Shown piece by piece: positions 8,339-16,481 of a stretch of 36,668 bases of DNA (positions within the stretch are counted from its first letter, which is position 1; every line of letters starts with the position of its first letter). The notes below the pieces were generated by a model that was given only the letters and a program-made list of their open reading frames with translations, was not told the DNA's origin and did no database searches. Origin of the DNA: Paenibacillus chondroitinus NBRC 15376 (lineage in GTDB: Bacteria > Bacillota > Bacilli > Paenibacillales > NBRC-103111). The position numbers and the translations under genes are program-made. The stretch is taken from NCBI RefSeq assembly GCF_004000765.1, contig NZ_BILW01000052.1, positions 1 through 36,668 of the forward strand, in the 5' to 3' direction.

Positions 8339-8770
8339 TTATTCCAATTCACTCTTGATAAATGCCCTAACACTCGCACCAAACTCTTCAAATGCTGCAG
8401 GAAGCTTAGACAGAACGGGATGCAGCGCTTGACGGTTCCAGTCCACAAAATCTTGCACGAGCGGCTTTCTCAGTTTAACAAGTTCAAGCAGCGTAGCTGT
8501 CAAAGATTCAGAATAGGCACCTTCGCCGTGTACGATTTCAACGATGTCCTCATAGCTGCTCGCATCTCTTAATATAAATGCGTCGATCAACAAGCTGCCC
8601 ACATCGGTCACGGTTTCAATGGCCAAGTGGAGTACCCGCTCCTGAGCCAGCTGCCAAACGAGACCGTTATCGCCTTGCTCCCACTGCTGCTCCAACTGTT
8701 TGACTGCATCGGTCAAATCCGAAAGAAACTGAATACGCGCATCAATCTGTTCATGATTAATAAAATACAT
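8339..8770 (-). CDS. DUF86 / HepT-like family protein (YutE type)
   Basis: A 143-residue all-helical protein of the DUF86 family. The N-terminal MYFIN...ID..IQFL, the AIETVTDVGSLLIDAFILRD segment and the LRKPLVQDF segment match YutE-like proteins of Bacillales. HepT toxins carry an R-x4-6-H-x-Y nuclease motif; I do not see it at the expected place, where RKPLVQDF stands instead, so RNase activity is doubtful. No MntA-type nucleotidyltransferase antitoxin lies next to it. It starts two bases after the stop of a 35-codon membrane-peptide gene, so translation of the two is probably coupled. Confidence 0.75.
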   Translation of the reverse strand: MYFINHEQIDARIQFLSDLTDAVKQLEQQWEQGDNGLVWQLAQERVLHLAIETVTDVGSLLIDAFILRDASSYEDIVEIVHGEGAYSESLTATLLELVKLRKPLVQDFVDWNRQALHPVLSKLPAAFEEFGASVRAFIKSELE

Positions 8771-8773
8771 CGT

Positions 8774-8881
8774 CTATCTCCGTCCTCTTTTTCGCCATTT
8801 CGTCCAAATCAACATTGCAAAAAAAGTAATGATAACCAGGAAAATTAACAATACCGCTTGCATGAGATATTCGTAACTCAT
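8774..8881 (-). CDS. 35-residue single-pass membrane peptide
   Basis: The frame ATG-to-TAG encodes 35 residues: a short N-terminus MSYEYLMQA, one hydrophobic helix (about residues 9-25, VLLIFLVIITFFAMLIW) and a strongly basic tail TKWRKRGRR. GAGGGTG lies at good spacing before the ATG. The stop is two bases before the ATG of the HepT-like gene, and a promoter-like pair lies upstream at 8924-8952. This looks like a real small gene: good ribosome site, positive-inside topology and tight coupling. Function unknown. Confidence 0.7.
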   Translation of the reverse strand: MSYEYLMQAVLLIFLVIITFFAMLIWTKWRKRGRR

Positions 8882-8923
8882 GTACTATCACCCTCTTGAC
8901 TTTCGCTGTTTTCACTTCTATAT

Positions 8924-8952
8924 AGTGTATCGCGCTAGCTGTAGAGCGTCAA
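8924..8952 (-). promoter_or_regulatory. Candidate sigma-A promoter for the membrane peptide-HepT-like unit
   Basis: On the minus strand TTGACG (8952-8947) and TACACT (8929-8924) are separated by 17 bases. The -35 box is five of six and the -10 box four of six. It lies about 45 bases upstream of the ATG at 8881. Confidence 0.5.
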
Positions 8953-9114
8953 GCAAGCACTCTTGCTGCAAAAGACCAGCTCATCTTACTGTGATTTTGG
9001 AAACCATATTGTTACTTTGGACTAAATACATGGTACAGAAACCTCCTTACAATAAAAGAGATGTCGCACATATGGGAAGCAGAATTTGAAGCTTTCATAA
9101 TAGGAGGAATTCTC

Positions 9115-10353
9115 GTGGGTATGAAAATAGGGATTGTTGGGGCTGGCCAATTTTCACAATGCTTCGTACAGCTGTTTCAAGCTCATCCTTATGTGGATGA
9201 GGTTGTTTTGGCGGAATTGCACGAGGATCGCCGCGAAAAATTCGCAAAAGCTTTTTCCCTCAAACAGACTTACGCTTCATTGGAGGAGCTGCTGAGCAGC
9301 GATGTGGATGCCGTTGCTATTTTTACACAAAGACATCTGCATGGCCCTCAAACTATACAAGCTCTGCAGGCTGGCAAGCATGTCTATTGTGCTGTGCCGA
9401 TGGCGCAAAGCTTAGAGGAAATATCCGCCATTATCCAGCAAGTGCAGCGTTCCGGATTAATCTACATGACTGGGGAGACAAGTTATTACTACCCCTCTAC
9501 GGTTTACTGCCGGGACCAATTCAAAGCGGGCCACTTCGGCAACTTTGTCTACGGTGAAGCTCAGTATTTGCATGATATGTCGCATGGGTTCTACGATGCT
9601 TTCAAATATTCGGGCGGGAAGGATTGGAAACAAGTGGCCGGCATTCCGCCGATGTATTATCCGACGCATTCCGTCTCTATGGTTCTGTCTGTTACCGGAG
9701 CTAAGGCGACCAAGGTATCCTGTTTGGGCTATGTCGACCAGCATGAGGATCGCATTTTTCGGGAAGGGGCTAACCTATGGGACAATACATTCAGCAATCA
9801 GAGCGCTCTAGTGCGTACCTCAGATGGCGGAATGATGCGACTCAATGAGTTCCGACGAGTAGGCTGGGGAGGGAACAACAGCGTATATATGAGCATGTTC
9901 GGAACAACCGGCAGCTATGAGGAGCATGCGGGTGGTTCTGCGTGGACTTCTCTCAAATGGGGGACGGTCGAGAATCTGACACCACAGCTTGCCTGCAAGG
10001 ATCGGTATGTACATGTGAGCGATGCCAATATGAATCAAACGCTGCAAAACGATTTCCATGCCAGCCTTGCCAAGGTGCATCACAGCTTCCGTCTGCCTCA
10101 TACCTTTGAGGGACTTCCTAACGGGCACTTCGGCTCGCATCAATTCCTTGTTGATGATTATTTGAAAGCCATCTACACGAAAAAATTGCCGCCAAATAAC
10201 GCTTGGCGGGCGGCGGATTACTTGGTGCCAGGGTTGGTCGCTCATGAATCCTCCAAACGGGAAGGCGAAATGTTGAACGTCCCTGATTTCGGGTCGCCTC
10301 CATCCGAATGGCAGCTGCTGGATCCAGACAGTTTTGTTGCTTATCGCGATTAA
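9115..10353 (+). CDS. Gfo/Idh/MocA family oxidoreductase
   Basis: A 412-residue NAD(P)-dependent sugar or inositol oxidoreductase. The N-terminal Rossmann motif is GIVGAGQFSQCF, followed by the family pattern VDAVAIFTQRHLHGPQTIQALQAGKHVYCAVPMA; here the usual EKP is AVP, so the conserved Lys of that motif is missing. A C-terminal alpha/beta domain includes TGETSYYYPS and the SHGFYDAFKYSGGKDWK segment. GTG at 9115 is seven bases after AGGAGG; an ATG six bases later (9121) is the alternative. The gene appears monocistronic. The substrate is unknown, and the EKP change makes standard dehydrogenase chemistry less certain. Confidence 0.85.
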   Translation: MGMKIGIVGAGQFSQCFVQLFQAHPYVDEVVLAELHEDRREKFAKAFSLKQTYASLEELLSSDVDAVAIFTQRHLHGPQTIQALQAGKHVYCAVPMAQSLEEISAIIQQVQRSGLIYMTGETSYYYPSTVYCRDQFKAGHFGNFVYGEAQYLHDMSHGFYDAFKYSGGKDWKQVAGIPPMYYPTHSVSMVLSVTGAKATKVSCLGYVDQHEDRIFREGANLWDNTFSNQSALVRTSDGGMMRLNEFRRVGWGGNNSVYMSMFGTTGSYEEHAGGSAWTSLKWGTVENLTPQLACKDRYVHVSDANMNQTLQNDFHASLAKVHHSFRLPHTFEGLPNGHFGSHQFLVDDYLKAIYTKKLPPNNAWRAADYLVPGLVAHESSKREGEMLNVPDFGSPPSEWQLLDPDSFVAYRD

Positions 10354-10424
10354 TTGATGTGTATTGTCCTCCTTTTTCATTCATGTTACATTGGACAAAG
10401 TGAAAAAAGGAGAAGAATACCGTC

Positions 10425-11471
10425 ATGCCGTCAAGACCCAAACTACCCGAGATCGACCTCATCCGCGCAATCGCCATCATCGCCGTCGTGCTTATTCACA
10501 GCACATCGGGCGCTACGCTGCTTCCGATTGGGGGCGGCTCGCAAGCCATCTTTTTCATCCTGAACAAAGCCAGTTTATTCACCGTGCCGCTATTCATTTG
10601 GATCAGTGGCGTCGTACTTTTTTATACGTATTACGATCGATGGGGCCCAGGAATGTCGCGTGTTTTCTGGACAAAACGACTTCAGAGAATCCTGATTCCT
10701 TATGTATTGTGGTCCCTTTTCTATTATTTGTTTAACCAATTTATGTTTCATGGAACCGTTCGATTTGACATGATTTACTTCATCAAACTGCTTATTTCCG
10801 GGAATGCCAGCTATCATCTCTATTATATGGTCATCATTGTTCAGTTCTACCTTTTGTTCCCGCTTCTGATCTCAGTGGTGAGAAGGTTAACTTGGGTCCG
10901 CCGAGCGCTAATTCCGATAGGTATCGTCATTCAAGCCGGAGCCTACGTTATTCATCATGAAGTGCATCCCCTGCCGGAATATGCCTCGCTTTTTGTCAGC
11001 TACACCGCGCTTTTCGCCTTTGGAGCTTTCGTGGGTATTCATTATTCGGCCATTGCTGCCTGGTCTGAACGTTACAGACACTTAACTGGGAGTATCATGT
11101 TCCTTGCAGGCTCCACGTTCGTGGGGATGCTTCTTCTGCATCAGTATGGTCGGACGAGCTTCGGCAATAGTTGGTTTGAACTGGCGCTCCTCGTGTATTG
11201 CATGGCGATTCCATTATGGGCCGTCCAATGGTCGCTAAGGCGTCTTGCCGATAGCCCGAGGCTTAGCGTTGTGCTCACTGCATTAGGAGCCGCTTCTTTC
11301 GGCATCTATCTTGTGCACCCTGCGTTGCTTACGCTCTGGGGGCGCCTCACGCCGAACCAGGATCAGCTCTGGCTCTATGATCTGCACACCATCGCCGCAT
11401 TCTTCATCGGCGTGCTCGGCTCTTGGCTGCTCATACGAATGTATGCAGCTATGAAAAAAGGTTCCGCTTAG
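10425..11471 (+). CDS. Acyltransferase 3 family membrane protein
   Basis: A 348-residue integral membrane protein with about ten hydrophobic segments. The N-terminal motif is EIDLIRAIAIIAVVLIHS, with the family signature R-x10-H formed by Arg14 and His25. Acyltransferase 3 proteins (OafA type) transfer acetyl or other acyl groups across the membrane onto surface polysaccharides, peptidoglycan or lipids; the acceptor here is unknown. AAAGGAGAAG lies before the ATG at 10425. Its stop codon sits in the loop of the terminator shared with the convergent TPR gene. Confidence 0.88.
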   Translation: MPSRPKLPEIDLIRAIAIIAVVLIHSTSGATLLPIGGGSQAIFFILNKASLFTVPLFIWISGVVLFYTYYDRWGPGMSRVFWTKRLQRILIPYVLWSLFYYLFNQFMFHGTVRFDMIYFIKLLISGNASYHLYYMVIIVQFYLLFPLLISVVRRLTWVRRALIPIGIVIQAGAYVIHHEVHPLPEYASLFVSYTALFAFGAFVGIHYSAIAAWSERYRHLTGSIMFLAGSTFVGMLLLHQYGRTSFGNSWFELALLVYCMAIPLWAVQWSLRRLADSPRLSVVLTALGAASFGIYLVHPALLTLWGRLTPNQDQLWLYDLHTIAAFFIGVLGSWLLIRMYAAMKKGSA

Positions 11472-11488
11472 CAGCGGAACCTTTTCAT
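11456..11488. terminator. Bidirectional terminator overlapping both stop codons
   Basis: A 13-bp perfect stem AAAAGGTTCCGCT with AGCGGAACCTTTT closes a TAGC tetraloop. The TAG of the acyltransferase is in the loop and the TGA of the TPR gene begins at the right edge, so the convergent genes share one compact terminator. Confidence 0.88.
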
Positions 11489-12150
11489 TTGAAGCGAGCG
11501 AGCATGGCCCAGCGACGCTGCTGTCTGCGGCTGTATCGCGGCAAGCCGCGGTAAATGTCCAGCGCTTCGCGGAACGTTGCTTTCGCATCATTGCTGCGCC
11601 CAAGCTGCTGATACAGCAAGCCAAGCCGGTAATAGGCCTCAACCGAAGAGGAGTGCAGATCACGGAACTGCTCGATGAGCTGCGCAGCTCTTTCGGGTGC
11701 AACAGGGGCTAAAGCTTCCCCTAGGCGTAAATAGGCCTCGCCATATTTCACCCTCGGGTTCAGCGCTACTGCTTGGAGCATGAAGCTCTCTCCCTTTTTC
11801 AAATCCCCCAGCTTCAGATAACAAAGTCCGATTTCGTAATGTACATCTGCGGAGTCCTCCATAATCGGCAGCGCTTGTTCCAAGTAAGGAAGCGCTTCTT
11901 GGAATTTATTGCGCTGCAGCAGGTTCCTTGCAAGCTCCAGTTTCGCAGACGTATGATGCGGGTTCGCATGCAATTCCGTTCGTAGCCTCGACGCCCTGCG
12001 CCTTAATTGAAATGGCTTAAAAATATTCGGCGTTAATCCGATAAATCTTCTATCTAACACATATAAAATGATTAATAGAATAAGAAGTGCAAGGAATGGA
12101 TTGCCGACAAGTCGCCATAACAGGCCAAAAGCAAGAAATTTAAGCAGCAA
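11485..12150 (-). CDS. Membrane-anchored tetratricopeptide repeat protein
   Basis: A 221-residue protein with one or two N-terminal membrane helices (LLKFLAFGLLWRLVG, NPFLALLILLIILYVL), a short basic linker and three to four TPR units. The repeats are recognisable around ARNLLQRNKFQEALPYLEQA, YEIGLCYLKLGDLKKGESF and YYRLGLLYQQLGRSNDAKAT. The TPR part probably faces the cytoplasm and binds other proteins; no partner is evident. TTG at 12150 is taken as start because AAAGGAGGT lies six bases before it; a TTG at 12168 would put that site inside the gene. The C-terminus is basic (SRRQQRRWAMLARFK). Confidence 0.82.
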   Translation of the reverse strand: MLLKFLAFGLLWRLVGNPFLALLILLIILYVLDRRFIGLTPNIFKPFQLRRRASRLRTELHANPHHTSAKLELARNLLQRNKFQEALPYLEQALPIMEDSADVHYEIGLCYLKLGDLKKGESFMLQAVALNPRVKYGEAYLRLGEALAPVAPERAAQLIEQFRDLHSSSVEAYYRLGLLYQQLGRSNDAKATFREALDIYRGLPRYSRRQQRRWAMLARFK

Positions 12151-12324
12151 AGCGATACCTCCTTTCAACTTCCTTATACTACCATAATATGAGGACTTTG
12201 GTCATCTCTTCCATAAAAAAAGCTTCCGTCCTATGACTAGCATATGAATGAAGGCTTCTTATGAATACTGATTCGAGATTTATTTCAAGCAATGCTATAA
12301 TAAAAAGAAAAAGGGAGTTTCGAT

Positions 12325-12588
12325 ATGAACGAGGATCCACGCAAGGCCATTTGGCTAAAAAGAAAGCAGCTCGGCAGAAACAAATATTTAGTGAATTTCG
12401 GCCTTCTCCCCTGGGGTGTTGGGCTTACGGCCTTATTTAGCATCATTGAATTACTAAACACGCATGAGATTAGCTTAGTTTGGGTGCCTATTCGTTTAGT
12501 TTTGTTCTTTTTTATTGGTTTTTTCGTTGCGAATGGTCGCTGGATGGCGATGGAAAACCGTTACGAACCTAGAAACAGACGACCTTAA
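12325..12588 (+). CDS. Small two-helix membrane protein, unknown
   Basis: An 87-residue protein with a basic N-terminus, two hydrophobic helices (about residues 24-44 and 51-70) and a polar basic C-terminus ending in RNRRP. AAGGGAG lies eight bases before the ATG and a short terminator follows. I do not recognise the family. Layout and translation signals support a real gene. Confidence 0.7.
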   Translation: MNEDPRKAIWLKRKQLGRNKYLVNFGLLPWGVGLTALFSIIELLNTHEISLVWVPIRLVLFFFIGFFVANGRWMAMENRYEPRNRRP

Positions 12589-12602
12589 CGGTCGTTTTTT
12601 TA
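12579..12602 (+). terminator. Short terminator
   Basis: ACGACC pairs with GGTCGT across a five-base loop, followed by seven T, directly behind the small membrane protein gene. Confidence 0.75.
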
Positions 12603-12621
12603 TTTGGTAGGAACAAAAAAA

Positions 12622-13026
12622 TTAATGCAAGTAGGTTTGGTCCTCCACATCTTCCGTATGAAATAAGGCTGCTGTAAGGCTAAGCTGAAAATGCTCTTTC
12701 AACTCTTCGCGAATAGATTCGAAAGCAAGGATTTCCTCTTCAAAGTCTTCGCGTTTCCCCCATTTTTTCGATACATGGGATTTCGTTCCGAACAACTCTT
12801 TGGAAACGTCTTCATAGTCATTGTGCAAATGATTATCATACCAATCAATTTCACGGGACATGTTTTTGCGGTACACATGACTCATCTCGAATTGACTCCC
12901 TTTGGTCGACGAGAATTCAACAACCAGCGTACCTGAGATACCTTCAGCGATGACTTCGACATCTGCGCACCACACATCGTGACGTTCAAGAAATCGAACA
13001 AGATTAGCCTCTTTTATTTTGCCCAT
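12622..13026 (-). CDS. Hypothetical cytoplasmic protein of 134 residues
   Basis: The sequence is soluble, acidic toward the C-terminus and rich in Glu, His and Trp. Notable parts are LVRFLERHDVWCADVEVIAEGISGT near the start, the basic VYRKNMSREIDWYDNHLHNDYE middle and a Glu-rich helix FEEEILAFESIREELKEHF. I do not recognise the family. The ATG at 13026 is eight bases after AGGAGG; another ATG at 13032 is too close to that site, and the frame extends further upstream without a site. It lies downstream of the SgrR-like gene on the same strand with a 63-base gap and may be read with it. Confidence 0.65.
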   Translation of the reverse strand: MGKIKEANLVRFLERHDVWCADVEVIAEGISGTLVVEFSSTKGSQFEMSHVYRKNMSREIDWYDNHLHNDYEDVSKELFGTKSHVSKKWGKREDFEEEILAFESIREELKEHFQLSLTAALFHTEDVEDQTYLH

Positions 13027-13089
13027 ACCCATGCCCTCCTGGTCATTTATGATTGTTACCAAGAGTATTTCCAGATAAGCCAAGATTTA

Positions 13090-14916
13090 TCAAGTACTAG
13101 GCGTGAACCATATTTTCCGAAAATCAACCCAACCCAAATCGTTAATACATACGCCTTTGATCGAATCATGATAGGTCGTTTGCTGAGAGCGGTGAAGAAC
13201 GAACAAAAATGTTTTCTCCTCCTGAAGCACCTCAACTACCTCATGAAGTCTCTTAATCCTTTCGTCCCGGGATGCAATCGTGAGAATCCGGTCGATTTCC
13301 GCATCGATCCATCCCATACGTTCCGGACTTAAGTGAGCCCGAACATAGCTGTTGCACTGTTTCAGCGTCTGAATAATATGAAGATCGTACTCACTCTCCA
13401 GACAAATGTGATAAAAAATGAGATCGGCCTCGTGAATCGTGTTCAGCTGCATCATTTCCCCCATGCCTCGGGTGGTGAGCTCGATGCGTATTCCAGCTTT
13501 GGCGCACTGCGCACCAATCCACTGGGCATCTTCACTGTTGTTGCTGTAAATGTACATTTGAATCGGCTCGCCGTTGTACCCCATCTCATCAAGCAGGCGT
13601 TTCGCCTCCTCCACATCGGTACGGTACTCTGCTGACGTACGTTTGAGATTCATCGTTGGCAAAAAAGAGCTGGCCGGTGCTTCCCTGAAGCCTCCAAGCT
13701 GTTCAATCATCCTTTCCCGATCGATGACCAAATCAATCGCCTTGCGGAAATTCAGATGGCGTTGCGGCCCCATTTTACCCTCATTAAACGTTAGTAAACT
13801 GCAGCCGAGGATCGACTGCTCAATCTGATGCCATTCGATATCTTTGCCGACGGCACCGGCCGGTTTACGGGAATTCGTATGATCGCACAACACCTGCACC
13901 ATATCCCAGCTGGGTCCAACCTCGGACAGTTCATGCGGCAGCAGCCAAATTTCCAATTGATCCAAATGCGGCCTGACCCCAAAATAGCCGTCAAATGCCC
14001 GAAGCTTACAGATGAAATCATCATTTCGCTCTAGTTTGAACGGCCCGGTCCCTATCGGCATTCGCCCGAATATGTTTTCGTTATCCCGGCAAATCTCCTC
14101 CGGCACGATTGCTAAAGAAGTATGCGCCAGCTGCTGCAGAAAAAGCTCATTGGGCTGCTTCAGTTCAATCGCAATAGCGCTTCGGTTCAGCACCCGCATG
14201 TTCTCAATGCTTTCCGTCATCCACCCTTGACAAGCCTTCGCGCCAAGTTCCTTGACTCTGGACAACGAGTAATACACGTCGTTCGCCGTCATTTCTCTGC
14301 CATGATGAAACAGGACGCCTTTTCGCAAATAAAACGTATAGTGAAGACCGTCCTCACTTTTCTCCCAGTAATGCGCCAAATGCGGCTCGGCTACCATCGT
14401 ACTTGGGTTGTAAAGAACGAGTGTGTCGAAAATTTGATTCATCAAATGTGTATCAAAAGCAAAAAAAGAAAAAGCCGGATCCAGCGATACCAGCCATTTG
14501 TACACCGGGAAACGGAGCGTATCCCTGGAGCACTCCTCTTGAACAACCGCGCGATAGCCGAAGTAGCTGAACAGCCAGTCGACAAAAGAGTCCTGTAACG
14601 ACTCTCCCCTGCCCAATTGGTGGATGAGTTCAATCGTTCCTCGATAATCCCCTTGTGCCGCCAGTTCCATCGCCTGTTGGGACACCATGTCCTCCGCCGA
14701 AACCAGAAATGTCAGCTCGGATACGTTCCCTCGGCCTCTTCCGGGCTTCCAGGAAATCCAGTCCTGCTCCATCATTTTTTTCAGCAAAATCTTGACATTC
14801 CGTGTCGTGCAATACATTCTTTCCGATAATTCTTCTAACGTAATAGGCTGCGGTTCGTGCTCTATGTCATGGGCAAAGCTGGCACGCAGCTCCAAAAAAT
14901 GAGTTAACAGCTGCAT
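13090..14916 (-). CDS. SgrR-like transcriptional regulator with solute-binding domain
   Basis: A 608-residue cytoplasmic regulator with the two-part SgrR architecture. Residues 1-110 are an SgrR_N winged helix (LEELSERMYCTTRNVKILLKKM, then W.SWKPGRGRGN). From about 160 to the end is a family 5 oligopeptide or solute-binding fold (PFSFF-like opening, FYLRKGVLFHHGREMTANDVYYSL, GTGPFKL, LLTFNE...R...RKAIDLVIDRE). No signal peptide is present, as expected for a regulator whose binding domain senses a cytoplasmic small molecule. In enterobacteria SgrR controls the sugar-phosphate stress RNA SgrS, which lies divergent to it. Here a 49-residue ORF lies divergent. Many Bacillales relatives instead sit beside transporters. 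Confidence 0.85.
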   Translation of the reverse strand: MQLLTHFLELRASFAHDIEHEPQPITLEELSERMYCTTRNVKILLKKMMEQDWISWKPGRGRGNVSELTFLVSAEDMVSQQAMELAAQGDYRGTIELIHQLGRGESLQDSFVDWLFSYFGYRAVVQEECSRDTLRFPVYKWLVSLDPAFSFFAFDTHLMNQIFDTLVLYNPSTMVAEPHLAHYWEKSEDGLHYTFYLRKGVLFHHGREMTANDVYYSLSRVKELGAKACQGWMTESIENMRVLNRSAIAIELKQPNELFLQQLAHTSLAIVPEEICRDNENIFGRMPIGTGPFKLERNDDFICKLRAFDGYFGVRPHLDQLEIWLLPHELSEVGPSWDMVQVLCDHTNSRKPAGAVGKDIEWHQIEQSILGCSLLTFNEGKMGPQRHLNFRKAIDLVIDRERMIEQLGGFREAPASSFLPTMNLKRTSAEYRTDVEEAKRLLDEMGYNGEPIQMYIYSNNSEDAQWIGAQCAKAGIRIELTTRGMGEMMQLNTIHEADLIFYHICLESEYDLHIIQTLKQCNSYVRAHLSPERMGWIDAEIDRILTIASRDERIKRLHEVVEVLQEEKTFLFVLHRSQQTTYHDSIKGVCINDLGWVDFRKIWFTPST

Positions 14917-14935
14917 GTTCCACCTCCTTCTCCAA

Positions 14936-14979
14936 AAGGGGAAATTGTTAAAGTGAATTATACACTTTTTGTTCCCCTT
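14936..14979. promoter_or_regulatory. Nested inverted repeats over a TATAAT box, sgrR-like divergent region
   Basis: Outer arms AAGGGGAA (14936-14943) and TTCCCCTT (14972-14979) enclose inner arms AAAGTG (14950-14955) and CACTTT (14963-14968). A perfect TATAAT on the minus strand lies between the inner arms (14962-14957), placed to serve the SgrR-like gene starting at 14916. No good -35 box is seen, which fits an activated or tightly controlled promoter. Its role as an operator is inferred. Confidence 0.5.
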
Positions 14980-15032
14980 ATTCTAGATGTAAACTGGATC
15001 TAACAGGAAAAGAAAGGAAGGTGAATCGAATC

Positions 15033-15182
15033 ATGCAACCATCCAACTTATATGTATCTGAGAAATTAATGCAGTGGCAGCAGCAGGAATTGGAAGTCGA
15101 AGCTCGCGAGCTTTGGAAATTCAAATCCATCAAAAAAAGAAAAGTGTATATGATGATTACAAGTTTGTTCTTCTTCGTCTAA
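15033..15182 (+). CDS. Small 49-residue protein divergent from the SgrR-like gene
   Basis: The ATG-to-TAA frame encodes 49 residues: a polar N-terminal half rich in Gln and Glu (EKLMQWQQQELEVEAREL), a basic stretch FKSIKKRKV and a hydrophobic end MMITSLFFFV. GGAAGGTG lies 10-15 bases before the ATG. Its last 26 bases overlap the 3' end of the convergent VanZ gene. I do not recognise the family. The position, across a palindromic divergent region from an SgrR-like regulator, is its strongest support. Confidence 0.55.
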   Translation: MQPSNLYVSEKLMQWQQQELEVEARELWKFKSIKKRKVYMMITSLFFFV

Positions 15183-15675
15183 TCGCAGCGCGGATCCCGA
15201 GAACCGCCAGCACCAAGAAAACAGCCAATAGTGCTCCTATGGAATCGACGACCACGTCAATCGCATGACCTGTGCGGCCTTCAATGAACGTTTGATGCCA
15301 CTCATCGGTTACTGCATACAAAATCGAAATGATAAAGGAGGTGAGCAGTGCCATGTTTACTTGTACTCGTTTCGCAAGTAAGGCCAAGATCCAGAGCAGG
15401 GTAAGTAAAGCGAACTCGCTTACGTGCCCTGCTTTTCTTATGAAGAATTCGATAACGCCGGCGGGGTCCTGCCACGACAGTTTTTGCCCATCGTAGGTGA
15501 ATGCTATATGCGGAGAGTAATTTAACAGATGAGATCCACTAAGCTTTGATTCTAAAAGCGGACGCAATGTCTGCTGCTGATAGGTCTGCCCTGACTTAAA
15601 AAAAATAAAGGCCATCCAGAGGACGGCAGCAATGGTAAACACATAAAAGATAACCTTAGAAGAAGATTGCGTCAT
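15157..15675 (-). CDS. VanZ family protein
   Basis: A 172-residue membrane protein with four hydrophobic helices. Family marks are WMAFIFFKSGQTY near the start, the KAGHVSEFALL segment, AVTDEWHQTFIEGRTGHAIDVVVDSIGALLA and a basic C-terminus. VanZ-like proteins occur widely in Gram-positive bacteria; VanZ itself gives low-level teicoplanin resistance, but most homologues are of unknown role. The ATG at 15675 has a GAGGGATGG site. It follows the small membrane protein gene at 15691-15978 with a 15-base gap, so the two form an operon. Confidence 0.88.
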   Translation of the reverse strand: MTQSSSKVIFYVFTIAAVLWMAFIFFKSGQTYQQQTLRPLLESKLSGSHLLNYSPHIAFTYDGQKLSWQDPAGVIEFFIRKAGHVSEFALLTLLWILALLAKRVQVNMALLTSFIISILYAVTDEWHQTFIEGRTGHAIDVVVDSIGALLAVFLVLAVLGIRAAIRRRRTNL

Positions 15676-15690
15676 GAAGAAACCATCCCT

Positions 15691-15978
15691 CTACGAATTC
15701 ATTTTCTTGCGAATGCTAAATAGCGCAAAAAACTCGATGACCATCAAATTCACGGCCGACACCCCATAAAACGCCATCCCAAACATCATGCGGAACGGAT
15801 CCTCCGTCACTGATTTCCACCAAAATGCTGCAGCTAAAGTCAATATAATATTTAAGGCTGTTGTTATCCAGAAAGAGAATCCGAGTCGGTTCGTTTTCCG
15901 CATTAACCACACGCCGATCACAAACGGCAAGACAAATGCTATTCCCAAGTATACCCAATACAAAACCCCGTTTGACAC
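15691..15978 (-). CDS. Small membrane protein of 95 residues, unknown
   Basis: Three hydrophobic helices are visible: residues about 5-23, 34-52 and 62-83, with short polar links and a basic end IRKKMNS. GTG at 15978 is chosen because TAGGAGTG lies ten bases before it; a TTG further upstream has no site. It is the first gene of the unit with vanZ. I do not recognise the family. Confidence 0.65.
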   Translation of the reverse strand: MSNGVLYWVYLGIAFVLPFVIGVWLMRKTNRLGFSFWITTALNIILTLAAAFWWKSVTEDPFRMMFGMAFYGVSAVNLMVIEFFALFSIRKKMNS

Positions 15979-16117
15979 TCTTTCGTCACTCCTACACAAT
16001 CAACTAGTTTCTTTTACTAGGTTAGCATGAAAATGTGAATGAAAACAACGTTTGGCACCGTTTGCAACAGAAACGTCGCAGGCATAAAAGACAATATGAA
16101 ATATCTGCACAAAGGGC

Positions 16118-16146
16118 TTGCCTGCTTCAAATATTTCATGTATAAT
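16118..16146 (+). promoter_or_regulatory. Promoter of tRNA-Ala
   Basis: TTGCCT (16118-16123), a 17-base spacer and a perfect TATAAT (16141-16146) end 31 bases before the tRNA 5' end. Confidence 0.8.
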
Positions 16147-16177
16147 ACGAAAAGTCGACGTTAATATACGACATTTC

Positions 16178-16250
16178 GGGGCCTTAGCTCAGCTGGGAGA
16201 GCGCATCGCTGGCAGCGATGAGGTCAGGGGTTCGATCCCCCTAGGCTCCA
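16178..16250 (+). tRNA. tRNA-Ala (anticodon GGC)
   Basis: A full cloverleaf of 73 bases. The acceptor stem GGGGCCT/AGGCTCC contains the G3-U70 pair that marks alanine tRNAs. The D-stem is GCTC/GAGC, the anticodon stem CATCG/CGATG encloses CTGGCAG with anticodon GGC, and the T-arm is AGGGG-TTCGATC-CCCCT. The discriminator base is A and CCA is not encoded. It has its own promoter and is followed by a terminator hairpin that is part of a tandem repeat. Confidence 0.96.
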
Positions 16251-16255
16251 TTGAA

Positions 16256-16298
16256 AAAGAAGCATCACAACCTTACGGTTGTGGTGCTTCTTTCTTTT
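16256..16298 (+). terminator. tRNA-Ala terminator (repeat copy 1)
   Basis: A 17-bp stem, AAAGAAGCATCACAACC with its inverse, closes a short loop and is followed by CTTTT. It starts six bases beyond the tRNA. Confidence 0.85.
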
Positions 16299-16481
16299 GG
16301 AGCTGTGGGGAGAGAACCCCTGAGGGTTCGCCCGCGCGGACGGAACGGATGAGTTGACTTCGTAGCTTTGCTTCGAGTGTAGGAGCACGGCGTCTGAATC
16401 TTCCGCAAGGCCTGGCCTCGTCGAGTTTGCTTCGTCAGCCATTTAAATCGGGATTCATACATCCCCCTAGGCTCCATAGAA

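Noticed and set aside
8339..8881. A HepT-MntA toxin-antitoxin system
   Set aside because: The R-x4-6-H-x-Y motif is not seen and there is no nucleotidyltransferase partner; the neighbour is a 35-residue membrane peptide.
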